A DNA stretch of 64,000 nucleotides from Streptomyces sp. NA04227 (GCF_013364195.1 NZ_CP054918.1:1353001-1417000); one strand, 5' to 3'. Positions 45,825-54,705 are shown, numbered from the stretch's first letter. Notes: a model not told the origin generated them from the sequence alone. Translations and numbers: made by a program.

Positions 45825-46017
45825 TTTTCTGTCACCACAAGCAATCCGCCGGGCGGTCGGTTTGAGCCGGAAACCCTCCCGCGATGCACCGATTTGGCGG
45901 GCGAAGTGCCGGTCGGGAGTGGGCCAGAAGAACACTCTTCACCTTCTGACATGGCCGCGTAATCTCCCCGCGTCGGCCGAGGATTTGCCTCGCCGACTTC
46001 TTACGCGAGGAGTTGTG
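45825..46017. other. Upstream region of the metalloprotease gene
   Basis: These bases must hold the promoter of the secreted protease gene. GAGGAG lies five bases before its ATG. Purine- and AT-rich patches near 45930-46010 differ from the neighbouring genes, but no clear hexamers or riboswitch were identified. Confidence 0.4.
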
Positions 46018-47001
46018 ATGGGCAGATCTGTCCGCATTTCCCCGTCCGTTCGCCGACGGATACTTGGCACGACGCTGGTGGCCGGAACGCTGGCCCTGGC
46101 CCCGCTGTCCGCCCCCACGGGCAGCGTGGCCGTCGCCAAGGCCGTCACCGGCGCCGAGGCCTGCGCCGAGGACGGCGCCGCCAACGCCCGCGTGGCCCAC
46201 CCGGACAAGCACGGACACGCCGCGGAGCCCAACGCCGTCAGCGCCACCAAGGCGAAGGCCATGGACGCCGACCTGGACAAGAAGCTGGACAAGCTCCGCA
46301 GCAGCGGCCGCGGCATCAGTGCCGCCTCGGCCACCATCCCGGTCTACTTCCACGTCATCCACAAGGGGACCGAGGGCAAGCTGTCCGCCACGGACGTCTC
46401 CAACCAGATGAACGTGCTGAACGACGCGTTCGCGGGCCAGGGCAGCGGCAACAACGACACCGGCTTCCGGTTCCAGCTCGCCGGCACGGACTACACGGAC
46501 AACGCCGCCTGGTACAACGTGACTCCGGGCAGCTCCGCCGAGACGCAGATGAAGAACGCGCTGCGCAAGGGCGGCCCCGAGACCCTGAACATCTACGCCG
46601 CCGAGATCGGCGACGGCCTCCTCGGCTGGGCGACCTTCCCGAGCGACTACTCCTCGCACCCGAAGGACGACGGCGTCGTCCTGCTCAACTCCTCGCTGCC
46701 CGGCGGCTCCGCGGCCAACTACAACGAGGGCGACACCGCCACCCACGAGGTCGGCCACTGGATGGGCCTCTACCACACCTTCCAGGGCGGCTGTACCGGC
46801 AAGGGCGACTACGTCAGCGACACCCCCGCCGAGAAGTCCGCCGCGTTCGAGTGCCCGACCGGCCGTGACACCTGCGCCACCAAGCCGGGCGCCGACCCGA
46901 TCCACAACTTCATGGACTACACGTACGACAACTGCATGTACCAGTTCACCTCCGGCCAGGTGACGCGCATGCAGGAGCACTGGACCGCCTACCGCGGCTG
47001 A
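46018..47001 (+). CDS. Secreted M43 (pappalysin-type) zinc metalloprotease
   Basis: A 327-residue exported protease. The signal peptide covers roughly residues 1-38, with a basic start ([14 protein letters not shown]) and a hydrophobic core. A pro-region rich in Ala and Lys follows (to about 100). The catalytic domain has the zinc motif [11 protein letters not shown] at residues 243-253 and a Met-turn at Met299 ([11 protein letters not shown]), which together define metzincins of the M43 family. Cysteine pairs around [30 protein letters not shown] should form disulfides. The ATG at 46018 has GAGGAG five bases upstream. Substrates are unknown; such enzymes often appear during development or scavenging. 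Confidence 0.93.
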   Translation: MGRSVRISPSVRRRILGTTLVAGTLALAPLSAPTGSVAVAKAVTGAEACAEDGAANARVAHPDKHGHAAEPNAVSATKAKAMDADLDKKLDKLRSSGRGISAASATIPVYFHVIHKGTEGKLSATDVSNQMNVLNDAFAGQGSGNNDTGFRFQLAGTDYTDNAAWYNVTPGSSAETQMKNALRKGGPETLNIYAAEIGDGLLGWATFPSDYSSHPKDDGVVLLNSSLPGGSAANYNEGDTATHEVGHWMGLYHTFQGGCTGKGDYVSDTPAEKSAAFECPTGRDTCATKPGADPIHNFMDYTYDNCMYQFTSGQVTRMQEHWTAYRG

Positions 47002-47050
47002 TCCACGGCACCTCCGCGCGACGCGGCGTGAGCCGTCCCCGCGCACACCG

Positions 47051-47078
47051 GCGGCCGGGTCCTTACGGGCCCGGCCGC
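47051..47078 (+). terminator. Hairpin after the metalloprotease gene
   Basis: GCGGCCGGG (47051-47059) pairs with CCCGGCCGC (47070-47078) around a ten-base loop, 50 bases past the stop codon. Confidence 0.65.
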
Positions 47079-47079
47079 T

Positions 47080-47172
47080 GCCGTTGTCGCGGTTTGCCGT
47101 TGTCGCGGTTTGCCGTTGTCTCGGTCTGCGCTTGTCGCGGCCTGTCCTTGTCGCGAGCCTGTCCTTGGCGGC
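47080..47172. repeat. Decaying 16-base tandem repeat
   Basis: GCCGTTGTCGCGGTTT stands at 47080-47095 and 47096-47111 in identical copies, followed by three to four diverged copies (for example GCCGTTGTCTCGGTCT and GCGCTTGTCGCGGCCT) up to about 47172. The array lies between two convergent genes and has no ORF of note. Confidence 0.85.
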
Positions 47173-47187
47173 CCAAGTCCTCGGTTC

Positions 47188-47757
47188 TCAGAGGCTGTCG
47201 AGGAAGCCCAGGGCGGTGCGCCAGGTGTCCGACGCGGCGCGCTCGTCGTAGTCCGGGAGTTCCGGGTCGGTGTACAGGTGGCCCGCGCCCCGGTACCGGT
47301 AGATCTCGACGTCCGCGCCCGCCCGCCGCATCCGCAGGTACCAGGCGCTCAGCCAGTCCTCGCTCTCGAACGGGTCCGGCTCGGCGACGTGCAACTGCAC
47401 CGGCAGGTCGTCGGCCGAGGCGTTCTCCGCGAGGTCGGAGGTGCCGTGCAGCAGAAGCAGCCCGCGCGCCTTCTCGTCGCCGAGCGCCAGGGTCTGCGCG
47501 ACGGCGGCGCCGAAGGAGAACCCTGCGTAGACGAGTCCGCGCTCCGAGTAGGGCGCGGCGGCGAGCACCGCCCGCTTCAGGAGTTCGTCCTTACCGAGCG
47601 CGTCCCGGTAGCCCAGTCCCTCCTCGACCGTCTGGAAGATCCGGCCCTCGAAGAGGTCGGGAGTCCACACCTGGTGGCCCGCGGCGCGCAGCGTGTCCGC
47701 GGCCTCCGCAACCGCCGGGCGCGGCCCGAAGGCCGAGTGGAAGAGCACGATGTTCAT
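47188..47757 (-). CDS. Dienelactone hydrolase-family alpha/beta hydrolase
   Basis: A 189-residue alpha/beta hydrolase of the dienelactone hydrolase group. MNIVLFHSAFGPRPAVAEAADTLRAAGHQVWTPDLFEGRIF is the typical start. VYAGFSFGAAVAQTLAL holds the nucleophile position as GFSFG, where family members have GxCxG or GxSxG. The Asp and His of the triad are likely in HVAEPDPFESEDW and GAGHLYTDPELPDYDERAA. The substrate is unknown. Its ATG at 47757 is only 30 bases from the divergent mscS-like start, so the two promoters must overlap each other's 5' ends. Confidence 0.88.
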   Translation of the reverse strand: MNIVLFHSAFGPRPAVAEAADTLRAAGHQVWTPDLFEGRIFQTVEEGLGYRDALGKDELLKRAVLAAAPYSERGLVYAGFSFGAAVAQTLALGDEKARGLLLLHGTSDLAENASADDLPVQLHVAEPDPFESEDWLSAWYLRMRRAGADVEIYRYRGAGHLYTDPELPDYDERAASDTWRTALGFLDSL

Positions 47758-47774
47758 GCCCCCATCATGCCGGT

Positions 47775-47787
47775 TAGGTTCGAGGGC
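47775..47787 (+). promoter_or_regulatory. Leaderless promoter for the MscS-type gene
   Basis: TAGGTT (47775-47780) ends seven bases before the ATG at 47788. CGAGGGC between them is too close to act well as a ribosome binding site. The -35 region overlaps the start of the divergent hydrolase gene. Confidence 0.6.
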
Positions 47788-49014
47788 ATGGACAATGTGC
47801 TGCGCCCGCTGATCGTTCTCGGCGGTGCGGTCGTACTGGCCGTGCTCCTGGCATGGGTGGCCGACCGACTGCTGAGACTGGCCGATGAAAGGCACCGGGA
47901 CACCCCGTTGTGGGGCCTGCTCCGCCGCGGCCGGGTCCCCTTCCGGTTCGCCCTGTGCGCCGCCCTGCTCCGCGGGTCCTACGGTGAGGCCGAGGTGGCC
48001 GAGGACCACTCCGCGGGCATCGGCCAGATCCTCACCCTGACCCTGATCGCCTCCACCGCCTGGCTGGTGGTACGCATCGCCGCCGCGGTGGTCGAGTCGA
48101 GTTACGCCCGCTTCGCCACCACCAGCCGTGATCCAGCCCGGGTACGCCGGGTCCGCACCCAAGTAACCCTGATACAGCGGGTGGTCTCCGCCGTGGTCGG
48201 CGTGGTCGCCTTCGCCTCCATGCTGCTCACCTTCCCCACGATGCGCACCGTCGGCACCTCGCTGCTCGCCTCCGCCGGACTCGTCGGCATCGTCGCCGGT
48301 GTGGCCGCCCAGTCCACGCTCGGCAACCTGTTCGCGGGGCTCCAGATCGCCTTCGGCGACATGGTGCGGATCGGCGACACCGTCGTGGTCGACGACGAGA
48401 TGGGCACCGTCGACGAGATCACGCTGACCTATCTGACCGTGCGCACCTGGGACGAGCGCCGCATCACCATGCCCGTCTCCTACTTCACCAGCAAGCCCTA
48501 CGAGAACTGGTCGCGCGGCGGCAACGAGATGACGGGCACCGTCACCCTGCACGTCGACCACAGCGCCCCGGTGGATCTCATGCGCGAGAAACTGGAGGAA
48601 ATCGTCCGCTCCTGCCCGGCCTGGGACGGCCGCGAATGGGGCCTCGCCGTAACCGGCTCCACCCCCAACACCATCGAGGTACGGGCCCTCGTCACCGCCA
48701 AGGACCCCGACGATGTCTGGACGGTACGTGTCACCGTCCGCGAACAACTCATCCGCTGGCTGGCCGCCGAACACCCCTACTCCCTTCCCCACGTGAACAC
48801 GGCTGAGGCTGTGTTGCCTCCGGCGGGGGCGCGTGCGGGGGCGTCTCGTTCGGGAGTGTTGCGCTCCGGAGAGTCACGTTCGGGCGAGTTGCGTTCGGGA
48901 GAGGTGCCTTCGGCGCGTGAGTCGGCCGAGCGGAGCGGGAGTGACGTGCGGGGCGAGACCGAGGTGCGTGGTACAGCGAGTGAGCACGGGGGTTCGGGCA
49001 GCCGGGCCGAGTGA
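47788..49014 (+). CDS. MscS-type mechanosensitive channel
   Basis: A 408-residue small-conductance mechanosensitive channel, which opens on membrane tension to release solutes. Membrane segments lie at about 5-24, 75-100, 133-152 and the pore-lining helix SLLASAGLVGIVAGVAAQSTLGNLFAGLQIAFGDMVRIGD (about 167-205). The beta domain follows with VDEITLTYLTVRTWDERRITMPVSYFTSKPYENWSR. The last 65 residues are a polar tail with short repeats of RSGE/RSGV (for example SRSGVLRSGESRSGELRSGE), reflecting tandem DNA repeats near 48840-48905. The ATG at 47788 appears leaderless; an upstream ATG at 47767 is in frame. Confidence 0.93.
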   Translation: MDNVLRPLIVLGGAVVLAVLLAWVADRLLRLADERHRDTPLWGLLRRGRVPFRFALCAALLRGSYGEAEVAEDHSAGIGQILTLTLIASTAWLVVRIAAAVVESSYARFATTSRDPARVRRVRTQVTLIQRVVSAVVGVVAFASMLLTFPTMRTVGTSLLASAGLVGIVAGVAAQSTLGNLFAGLQIAFGDMVRIGDTVVVDDEMGTVDEITLTYLTVRTWDERRITMPVSYFTSKPYENWSRGGNEMTGTVTLHVDHSAPVDLMREKLEEIVRSCPAWDGREWGLAVTGSTPNTIEVRALVTAKDPDDVWTVRVTVREQLIRWLAAEHPYSLPHVNTAEAVLPPAGARAGASRSGVLRSGESRSGELRSGEVPSARESAERSGSDVRGETEVRGTASEHGGSGSRAE

Positions 49015-49102
49015 GTACGAGGGTCGGAGTGAGGGACCGATCGCCTGCGGAGCGGGGGCGGGACCACCGCCCGCGCTCCGCGGAGCAGACGAACGGCTGG
49101 GC

Positions 49103-49843
49103 TCAACGCCCGCGCTCCTCCCCGCCGTTGACCTGGATCACCTGAGCGGTGATGTGGCCCGCCGCGTGCGAGGCGAGGAAGTGCAGGGTCTCGGCGATGT
49201 CCTCCGGCGTACCCGCCCGGCCGGTCAACGTACGGGCGGCGCGCGAGGCCCTCTCCTCCTCCGGCATCTCGGGGCCGAAGAACTCCGTACGCTCCACGAA
49301 CCCCGGCGAGACCACATTGACCGTGATACCGCGCGGGCCGAGTTCGCGGGCCAGGTCGAAGGCGTACGGGTGCAGCGCCGCCTTGGAGGCCGCGTACGCC
49401 CCGGATCCCGAGCCTCGGTACGAGGCGATGGAGCTGAGGAAGAGGAGCCGACCGCCCGGTGAGGCGAGCCGGTCCTTGAGTGCCTCGGTCAACAGCGCGG
49501 CAGTCAATGTGTTGATGCGAAAGTTGACCGTCCAGTCATGAGCGACCCGGTCCAGTGCGTCCTCGGATTCCGCCCCGGGTTCGAGCCCCCCGTTGCCGCC
49601 CGCACTGTGGATCAGCACATCCACGGTGCCCAGTTCACGTGCCACGAAGTCGGCCACCGCACGCGCACCGGCCACCTCACCGAGGTCTGCGACGAAGCTG
49701 AGCGCCCCGGGAACATCGGCCTCTTCCAGAACCTTGGCCCGGCGTCCGAGCAGCAGCACCCGGTCGCCATCCGCGGCGAACGCACGTGCCGCCGCCAACC
49801 CGATGCCCGTACCGCCGCCGCTGATCACTACGTTGCGCGTCAT
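49103..49843 (-). CDS. Short-chain dehydrogenase/reductase
   Basis: A 246-residue classical SDR. VVISGGGTGIGLAAARAFA near the N-terminus is the TGxxxGIG cofactor loop, with RR at about 33-34 after the second strand favouring NADP. IHSAGGNGG corresponds to NNAG. The catalytic Ser is in LFLSSIASYRGSG and the YxxxK pair is in AYAASKAALHPYAFDLARELGPRGITVNVVSPGF. The C-terminal HITAQVIQVNGGEERGR is typical. No substrate can be named. It converges with the mscS-like gene and is downstream of a low-GC intergenic region on its own strand. Confidence 0.9.
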   Translation of the reverse strand: MTRNVVISGGGTGIGLAAARAFAADGDRVLLLGRRAKVLEEADVPGALSFVADLGEVAGARAVADFVARELGTVDVLIHSAGGNGGLEPGAESEDALDRVAHDWTVNFRINTLTAALLTEALKDRLASPGGRLLFLSSIASYRGSGSGAYAASKAALHPYAFDLARELGPRGITVNVVSPGFVERTEFFGPEMPEEERASRAARTLTGRAGTPEDIAETLHFLASHAAGHITAQVIQVNGGEERGR

Positions 49844-50204
49844 GCCGGGATCCTACAAAGACGTACTGGACGAACAGCGCAGATAGTGGACGCGGGCGAT
49901 GCGACGGAGGCGGTCCGTACATGTGGTCCACAGGATCCACAAATCGATGCACTTGGTCCACTATGGACTCAACACGATCAATGTCACGCAATGCGCTCAA
50001 TGCAAGCCACATCATCGTCAACGCCGTCATCATCATCCATCTGGTCAATGCATTGCTCCGGCAGGCTCAACATGCTCAACACGGTCAACACCGGCTCGCG
50101 CAGTCAAGATTGATCAACAGACCGCACTGCCAACGCCGAACGCCGAACATCGAACGCCACGAGGCGCGTGCCGGTACACATGCCGCAGGGACCATCAAGA
50201 CGAC
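49844..50204. other. Low-GC, repeat-rich intergenic region
   Basis: This 361-base stretch is clearly poorer in G and C than all neighbours. It contains degenerate short tandem repeats such as GCTCAACAT/GCTCAACAC/GGTCAACAC near 50070-50096 and CGAACGC/CGAACAT/CGAACGC near 50139-50160. ATAGTGGAC (49883-49891) and GTCCACTAT (49956-49964) form a 9-base inverted repeat, and several further GGTCCAC/TGGAC words lie between. Open frames across it lack ribosome binding sites and normal codon use. It could be a degraded gene, a noncoding RNA or acquired DNA; it also must contain the SDR promoter. Confidence 0.6.
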
Positions 50205-51791
50205 TCAACGCATGCTGCGCACATCGAGATGACGCAACACCCGGTCGACGATCTCCGGATCGGCACCGGCCTCACTGCGCGCGGCCAGGATCTCGTGCCG
50301 GGCCGCCGACAGCAGTTCGCCGTTGAGACGCCGTAGCAACCGGATGCGCTCGACCCGGTGCTGGTGGGCTTCGCGGCGCTCCTCCTCGGCCATGTCGGGG
50401 CTGATGCGCACCCCGATCTCCAGTGCCCTGCGCATGAGTTGGTCGGCCAGGTCCTCCGGGATGTCCTCGGCGGCCTCCAGTTCCTTGAGCCGGTGCCGCG
50501 CGGCCTTGGCGGCGCGTACGGCGAGTTCCTTCTCCATGGCCTTCTCGGCGCCGATGTCCCGGCGCACGTCGAGGGTCCGTACCAGCCAGGGCAAGCTGAG
50601 GCCCTGGAGGACGAGGGTGGTCATGACGACGCTGAAGGCGATGAAGACGAGTTCGTCGCGGTAGGGGAAGTCGGCGCCGGAGTCCGTGTGCAGCGGGATG
50701 GCGAGGGCAAGGGCCACCGAGGCCACTCCGCGCATGCCGGACCACCAGACGACCACGGTTTCGCGCCAGCTGGCGGGGATGTCCTCGTCGTAGTCGCGCC
50801 GTGCGTGCAATCGCTTGGTGAGCCAGGTGGCGGGCAGCAGCCACATCAGGCGTACGAGGACGACGACGACGACCACGGCGGCGCCCCAGCCGAGCACCTT
50901 GCTCCAGCGGCCCTCGGCGGTTTCCAGCGCGGTGTGCAGTTCGAGCCCGATGAGCCCGAAGGCGACGCCGGTGATGAGGGTGTCCAACACGCCCCAGAAG
51001 GCACCGCCGGTCAGCCGGACCATGACGTCGTCCGGGTCCGTCGAGAACTCGGCGAGGTAGAGCGCGGTGACCAGTACCGAGAGCACGCCGGAGCCGTGCA
51101 GTTCCTCGGCGACGATGTACGAGGCATAGGGCACCAGAACGCTCAGGCCGACTTGCAGGGTGGAGTCGTCGAGCCGTGCCATGACCTGGCCGCTGGCCCA
51201 GCCGAGGGCCAGTCCGATCACGAGCGCGACCACGGCGGACAGGACCAGGTCGAGGGCGGCCTCGCCGAGCGAGAAACTGCCGCTGACGGCGGCGGTGATG
51301 GCGACGTTGTAGAGCACGATCGCGGTGACGTCGTTGAACAGCCCCTCGCCCTCCAGGATCGACAGCAGCCGTCGCGGCAGGCCCAACTGGCCCGCCACAG
51401 CGGTCGCGGCCACCGGGTCCGGCGGCGCGACCAGGGCGCCGAGTGCCACCGCCGCCGCGAGCGGGATGCCGGGCAGAAGCGCGTCGGCGACCGCGGCGAC
51501 GGCCGCCGTGGTGACGAAGACCAGGGCCACGGCCAGCAGGAAGATGGGCCGCTTGTTGGCGGCGAACTGACGCCAGGAGGTGCGCTGTACGGCCGCGTAG
51601 AGGAGTGGCGGCAACAGCAGGGGCAGGATCAGTTCCGGCGGGATCTCGACGTTGGGCACGAATTCGAGCAGGGCGAGCACGATGCCGAGCACCGTCATCA
51701 GCACCGGCGCGGGCAGCCGCAACCGGTCGCCCAGCGGCACACTGACCACGGCTCCGAGCAACAGGACGAACAGCAGGGCCAATTGATCCAC
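50205..51791 (-). CDS. CPA1-family Na+/H+ antiporter
   Basis: A 528-residue monovalent cation/proton antiporter of the NhaP/CPA1 type (TIGR00831-like). It has about twelve membrane helices. ALGALVAPPDPVAATAVAGQLG and EGEGLFNDVTAIVLYNVAI carry the conserved acidic residues of the ion path (the ND pair in FNDVTA). WWSGMRGVASVALALAIPL is another family block. The last 130 residues are a cytoplasmic, charged helical domain (AAKAARHRLKELEAAEDIPEDLADQLMRRALEIG). The GTG at 51791 gives MDQLALLFVLLLGAVVSVPLG. It is divergent from the phosphotransferase gene. Ion specificity (Na+ or K+) is not clear from sequence. Confidence 0.92.
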   Translation of the reverse strand: MDQLALLFVLLLGAVVSVPLGDRLRLPAPVLMTVLGIVLALLEFVPNVEIPPELILPLLLPPLLYAAVQRTSWRQFAANKRPIFLLAVALVFVTTAAVAAVADALLPGIPLAAAVALGALVAPPDPVAATAVAGQLGLPRRLLSILEGEGLFNDVTAIVLYNVAITAAVSGSFSLGEAALDLVLSAVVALVIGLALGWASGQVMARLDDSTLQVGLSVLVPYASYIVAEELHGSGVLSVLVTALYLAEFSTDPDDVMVRLTGGAFWGVLDTLITGVAFGLIGLELHTALETAEGRWSKVLGWGAAVVVVVVLVRLMWLLPATWLTKRLHARRDYDEDIPASWRETVVVWWSGMRGVASVALALAIPLHTDSGADFPYRDELVFIAFSVVMTTLVLQGLSLPWLVRTLDVRRDIGAEKAMEKELAVRAAKAARHRLKELEAAEDIPEDLADQLMRRALEIGVRISPDMAEEERREAHQHRVERIRLLRRLNGELLSAARHEILAARSEAGADPEIVDRVLRHLDVRSMR

Positions 51792-52096
51792 GGCAGCGCT
51801 CCGGGCCGGTTAGCGATCAGGACGGGGCAGAACGGTGAGGGCGGTCGAAGGCGGGCGTGGACGGGACGTAGGCAGGTCAGCGCCCTCCGGGCGGAAGGGC
51901 CGGGCCAACGGGAGGGCCGGGCTAAAGGGTGCCAGCAGGTCGGGTGAAAAGCATTGATAACGGGTCAACAAGGGCAGCGATTCTGCTGCCCCTCAACGTG
52001 GCCGATGCCGCACCACGACCCGCACCACAACCCGAACCGAGCCCGCCGTACGGTCCTCAGAACGTCCGCAGTACGCCTCGCGGCACGACTCCCCGC

Positions 52097-52126
52097 CCGC
52101 ACCCGCACCCGCACCCGCACCCGCAC
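52097..52126. repeat. CCGCAC hexanucleotide array (5 copies)
   Basis: Five perfect copies of CCGCAC fill 52097-52126, followed by a partial copy. The array ends 10 bases before the -10 box of the downstream gene, so it occupies the place where a -35 box would be. Confidence 0.85.
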
Positions 52127-52136
52127 CCGGCGGGCA

Positions 52137-52148
52137 TACCCTGAGTCG
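52137..52148 (+). promoter_or_regulatory. Leaderless promoter for the phosphotransferase gene
   Basis: TACCCT (52137-52142) ends six bases before the GTG at 52149, with GAGTCG between and no ribosome binding site. The -35 position falls inside the hexamer array. Confidence 0.6.
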
Positions 52149-53105
52149 GTGGCCGATGATCCGCAGCTTCCCCTGCATCCGCGTACCCATGCCTGGGTGG
52201 AGCGTTTCCTCGCCGAAGGTGAACGGCTCGACGGCGTGACCCGGCTCAAGGGCGGGTGGTCGGCCGAGATGCGGTCAGTGCGTGTGGCGGGGCCCGCGGG
52301 CGGACGCCAACTGGTCCTGCGCTCCTTCGTGAAGCCCTTCTTCGTCCGGCACGCCCCCGGGCTGCTCAACCGCGAGGCGGACGTGCTCCGGCTCCTGGAC
52401 GCCTCGGAGGTTCGCGCCGCGCGGCTGGTCGCGGTCGACCCGGACGGTACGTACTGCGCGCGCCCTTCGCTCCTGATGACCCGGCTGCCCGGGAGCATCC
52501 GCCTCGACGAAGGAGACGTGAGCAGTCGACTGCCGCTGCTGGCAAGGGAGTTGGTGCGGATCTACGGCCTTGAGGTCGCCGAGGAGCAGCGCCCCCGGGT
52601 GTACCAGGCCTGGGCCTCGGCGGAATCGGTGGAGCTGCCGCCGCGGACCCGGCGCCCGTGGCTGTGGAAGCGCGCGGTCGAGGTGATCGGGCAGGAGCCG
52701 CCGCCGTACGTACCGCGGTTTCTGCACCGGGACTTCCACCCGGGCAACGTCCTGTTCGAAGGCGCGGGCGCCGACCTGGCCGTCAGCGGAGTGGTCGACT
52801 GGGTCGAGACCTCCTGGGGCCCGGCCGAACTCGACCTCGCCCACTGCTCGACCAACCTGGCCTTCCTGCACGGCACCGGGACCGGCCTCGCCTTCACCGG
52901 GCACTACCTCGCGGCCGGGGGGCGCCTCACGGACGATCCGGCGGCCCGCCTGTACTGGCATCTGCTCGACGCGCTCGCCTTCGCACCGCACGCGGAGAAG
53001 GTCGGCGAACCCTGGCGGGAGAGCGGCCGCCCCGACCTCACCGAGGAACTCCTCGCGGAGCGCCTCGAAGACTGGCTACAGGCACTGTTCGACACGTACG
53101 GCTAG
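52149..53105 (+). CDS. Aminoglycoside phosphotransferase-family protein
   Basis: A 318-residue APH-type kinase. VPRFLHRDFHPGNVLFEGAGADLAVSGVVDWVETSWGPAELDLAHC (about residues 190-235) contains the catalytic HxDxxxxN loop and the metal-binding Asp of the VDWV segment. The N-lobe has LKGGWSAEMRSVRVA and QLVLRSFVKPFF, where a lysine or arginine would contact ATP. Such proteins phosphorylate small molecules or act as regulators; there is no sign that this one confers resistance. The GTG at 52149 (MADDPQLPLHPRTHAWVERFL) appears leaderless. It is divergent from the antiporter and converges on a GNAT gene. Confidence 0.88.
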   Translation: MADDPQLPLHPRTHAWVERFLAEGERLDGVTRLKGGWSAEMRSVRVAGPAGGRQLVLRSFVKPFFVRHAPGLLNREADVLRLLDASEVRAARLVAVDPDGTYCARPSLLMTRLPGSIRLDEGDVSSRLPLLARELVRIYGLEVAEEQRPRVYQAWASAESVELPPRTRRPWLWKRAVEVIGQEPPPYVPRFLHRDFHPGNVLFEGAGADLAVSGVVDWVETSWGPAELDLAHCSTNLAFLHGTGTGLAFTGHYLAAGGRLTDDPAARLYWHLLDALAFAPHAEKVGEPWRESGRPDLTEELLAERLEDWLQALFDTYG

Positions 53106-53212
53106 GTCCGCGCGGCCGGATTCACGGCGCGACCGAAAGGCCCAAGTGACCGCTCGGCGCCCCAACCACGTTCCGGAGCCGCGCAGTTGAGCCCCGCCCA
53201 ACCGCAAACCGG

Positions 53213-53767
53213 TTAGGCCGCCCCGCCACCGCCGACGCCGACAGCCTCAGCCCCACCGCTCCCAAGCCCCCTGCGCATCGACTGATGCGGCAGCCCCGCC
53301 TCCTCGAACTCCGGCCCGTATGCGACGTAGCCGAGCCGTTCGTAGAAGCCGAGGGCATGGGTCTGGGCGTGCAGGCCGACGGTGGTGAGGCCGCGCAGGC
53401 GGGCCGCCTCCTCGATGCCCCGCACCAGTGCGGCGCCCACGCCGAGGCCGCGGACGTGCCGGGTCACGGCGAGCCTGTCGAGGGATCCGAGGCCGGGTTC
53501 GCCGCCGGTCTTCGTGGCGGCGCCCGGGCCGTACAGCAGGCGGCCGGTGCCGAGCGGGGTGCCGTCGCTGTCGACCGCGAGGACGTGGACGACGAGGGAG
53601 GCGTCGTTGTCGTAGGCGTCGTATTCGAGGTCCTCGGGCACGCCCAGCTCGGCGACGAAGACGTCCTCGCGGATCGCGAAGCAGGCCGCTCGGTCCGCGT
53701 CGGCCACGGCCTCCCGCACCCGGACCTCACCCACGGCCCCGCCCCCGTCCCCGCTCGGGCCGGTCAC
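53213..53767 (-). CDS. GNAT family N-acetyltransferase
   Basis: A 184-residue acetyltransferase of the GNAT fold. [51 protein letters not shown] is the N-terminal half, which resembles ElaA/YjcF-type members. The acetyl-CoA site is [55 protein letters not shown], with the R-x-x-G-x-G/A loop RGLGVGA. The end is Gly/Ala-rich. The GTG start overlaps the stop of the pseudouridine synthase gene as GTGA, so the two are translationally coupled. The substrate is unknown. Confidence 0.9.
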   Translation of the reverse strand: MTGPSGDGGGAVGEVRVREAVADADRAACFAIREDVFVAELGVPEDLEYDAYDNDASLVVHVLAVDSDGTPLGTGRLLYGPGAATKTGGEPGLGSLDRLAVTRHVRGLGVGAALVRGIEEAARLRGLTTVGLHAQTHALGFYERLGYVAYGPEFEEAGLPHQSMRRGLGSGGAEAVGVGGGGAA

Positions 53768-54705
53768 GAGCTCTCGGCCCGCACCCGGTCCAGGGCCTGC
53801 TGGAGGTCGTCGGGGTAGCCGCTCTCGTACTCGACCCAGCGGGCCTCGCCGGGGTGCTCGAAGCCGAGCCGTACGGCGTGCAGCCACTGCCTGGTCAGGT
53901 TCAGACGGCGGGCGAGGGTGGGGTCGGCGCCGTAGGTCAGGTCGCCCACGCAGGGGTGCCGGTGGGCGGCCATGTGCACCCGGATCTGGTGGGTGCGGCC
54001 GGTCTCCAGCTTCACGTCGAGGAGCGAGGCGGCGCGGAAGGCCTCGACGAGGTCGTAGTGGGTGACCGAGGGCTTGCCGTCGGCGGTCACGGCCCACTTG
54101 TAGTCGTGGTTGGGGTGTCGGCCGATCGGGGCGTCGATGGTGCCGCTGGTCGGGTCGGGGTGGCCCTGGACCAGGGTGTGGTAGCGCTTGTCCACGGTGC
54201 GCTCGCGGAACTGCTGCTTGAGCGAGCTGTACGCGTACTCGGACTTGGCCACCACCATCAGGCCCGAGGTGCCGACGTCGAGACGGTGCACGATGCCCTG
54301 GCGTTCTGCGGCGCCGGAGGTGGAGATGCGGTAACCGGCCGCGGCCAGACCGCCGATGACGGTGGGGCCGCTCCAGCCGGGGCTCGGGTGGGCGGCCACG
54401 CCGACCGGCTTCACGATGACCACGACATCGTCGTCGTCGTGCACGATCTCCATGCCCTCGACCGGTTCGGCCACGATCTGCACCGGGGCGGGCGCCTGCG
54501 GCATCTCGACCTCGAGCCAGGCGCCGCCGTGAACGCGCTCCGACTTTCCGGCGACCGTGCCGTCGATCAGCACCTTGCCGGCCGCGGCGAGCTCTGCGGC
54601 CTTGGTACGGGAGAAGCCGAACATGCGCGAGATGGCGGCGTCGACGCGCTCGCCCTCCAGGCCGTCCGGCACGGGCAGGGTACGGATCTCGGGAATCGTG
54701 CTCAC
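53764..54705 (-). CDS. RluD-type pseudouridine synthase
   Basis: A 313-residue RluA/RluD-family enzyme that converts uridines in 23S rRNA (or tRNA) to pseudouridine. The N-terminal S4 RNA-binding domain is [31 protein letters not shown]. The catalytic domain has [23 protein letters not shown] with the catalytic Asp in HRLDVGTSG, then [29 protein letters not shown]. The GTG at 54705 ([18 protein letters not shown]) is the likely start. It lies downstream of lspA on the same strand, the order seen in many bacteria, but a 46-base perfect palindrome separates the two. The exact target uridines cannot be told from sequence. Confidence 0.9.
   Translation of the reverse strand: MSTIPEIRTLPVPDGLEGERVDAAISRMFGFSRTKAAELAAAGKVLIDGTVAGKSERVHGGAWLEVEMPQAPAPVQIVAEPVEGMEIVHDDDDVVVIVKPVGVAAHPSPGWSGPTVIGGLAAAGYRISTSGAAERQGIVHRLDVGTSGLMVVAKSEYAYSSLKQQFRERTVDKRYHTLVQGHPDPTSGTIDAPIGRHPNHDYKWAVTADGKPSVTHYDLVEAFRAASLLDVKLETGRTHQIRVHMAAHRHPCVGDLTYGADPTLARRLNLTRQWLHAVRLGFEHPGEARWVEYESGYPDDLQQALDRVRAESS

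Larger units (their letters stand above)
51792..52148. other. Divergent intergenic region with hexamer repeat
   Basis: These 357 bases separate the antiporter and phosphotransferase starts. A patch near 51940-51985 is AT-richer and probably holds the antiporter promoter. The plus-strand promoter lies at the right end with the CCGCAC array. No gene was found. Confidence 0.5.

Noticed and set aside
49899..50336. Short plus-strand frames in the low-GC region, and a Met-rich frame on the minus strand (49677-50048)
   Set aside because: No ribosome binding site, biased repeat-driven composition and no recognisable domain; the minus frame also runs into the SDR gene.
51954..52148. N-terminal extension of the phosphotransferase with an RTRTRT stretch
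   Set aside because: It is the translation of the CCGCAC array and flanking intergenic DNA. The GTG at 52149 directly after a -10 box fits the family start.
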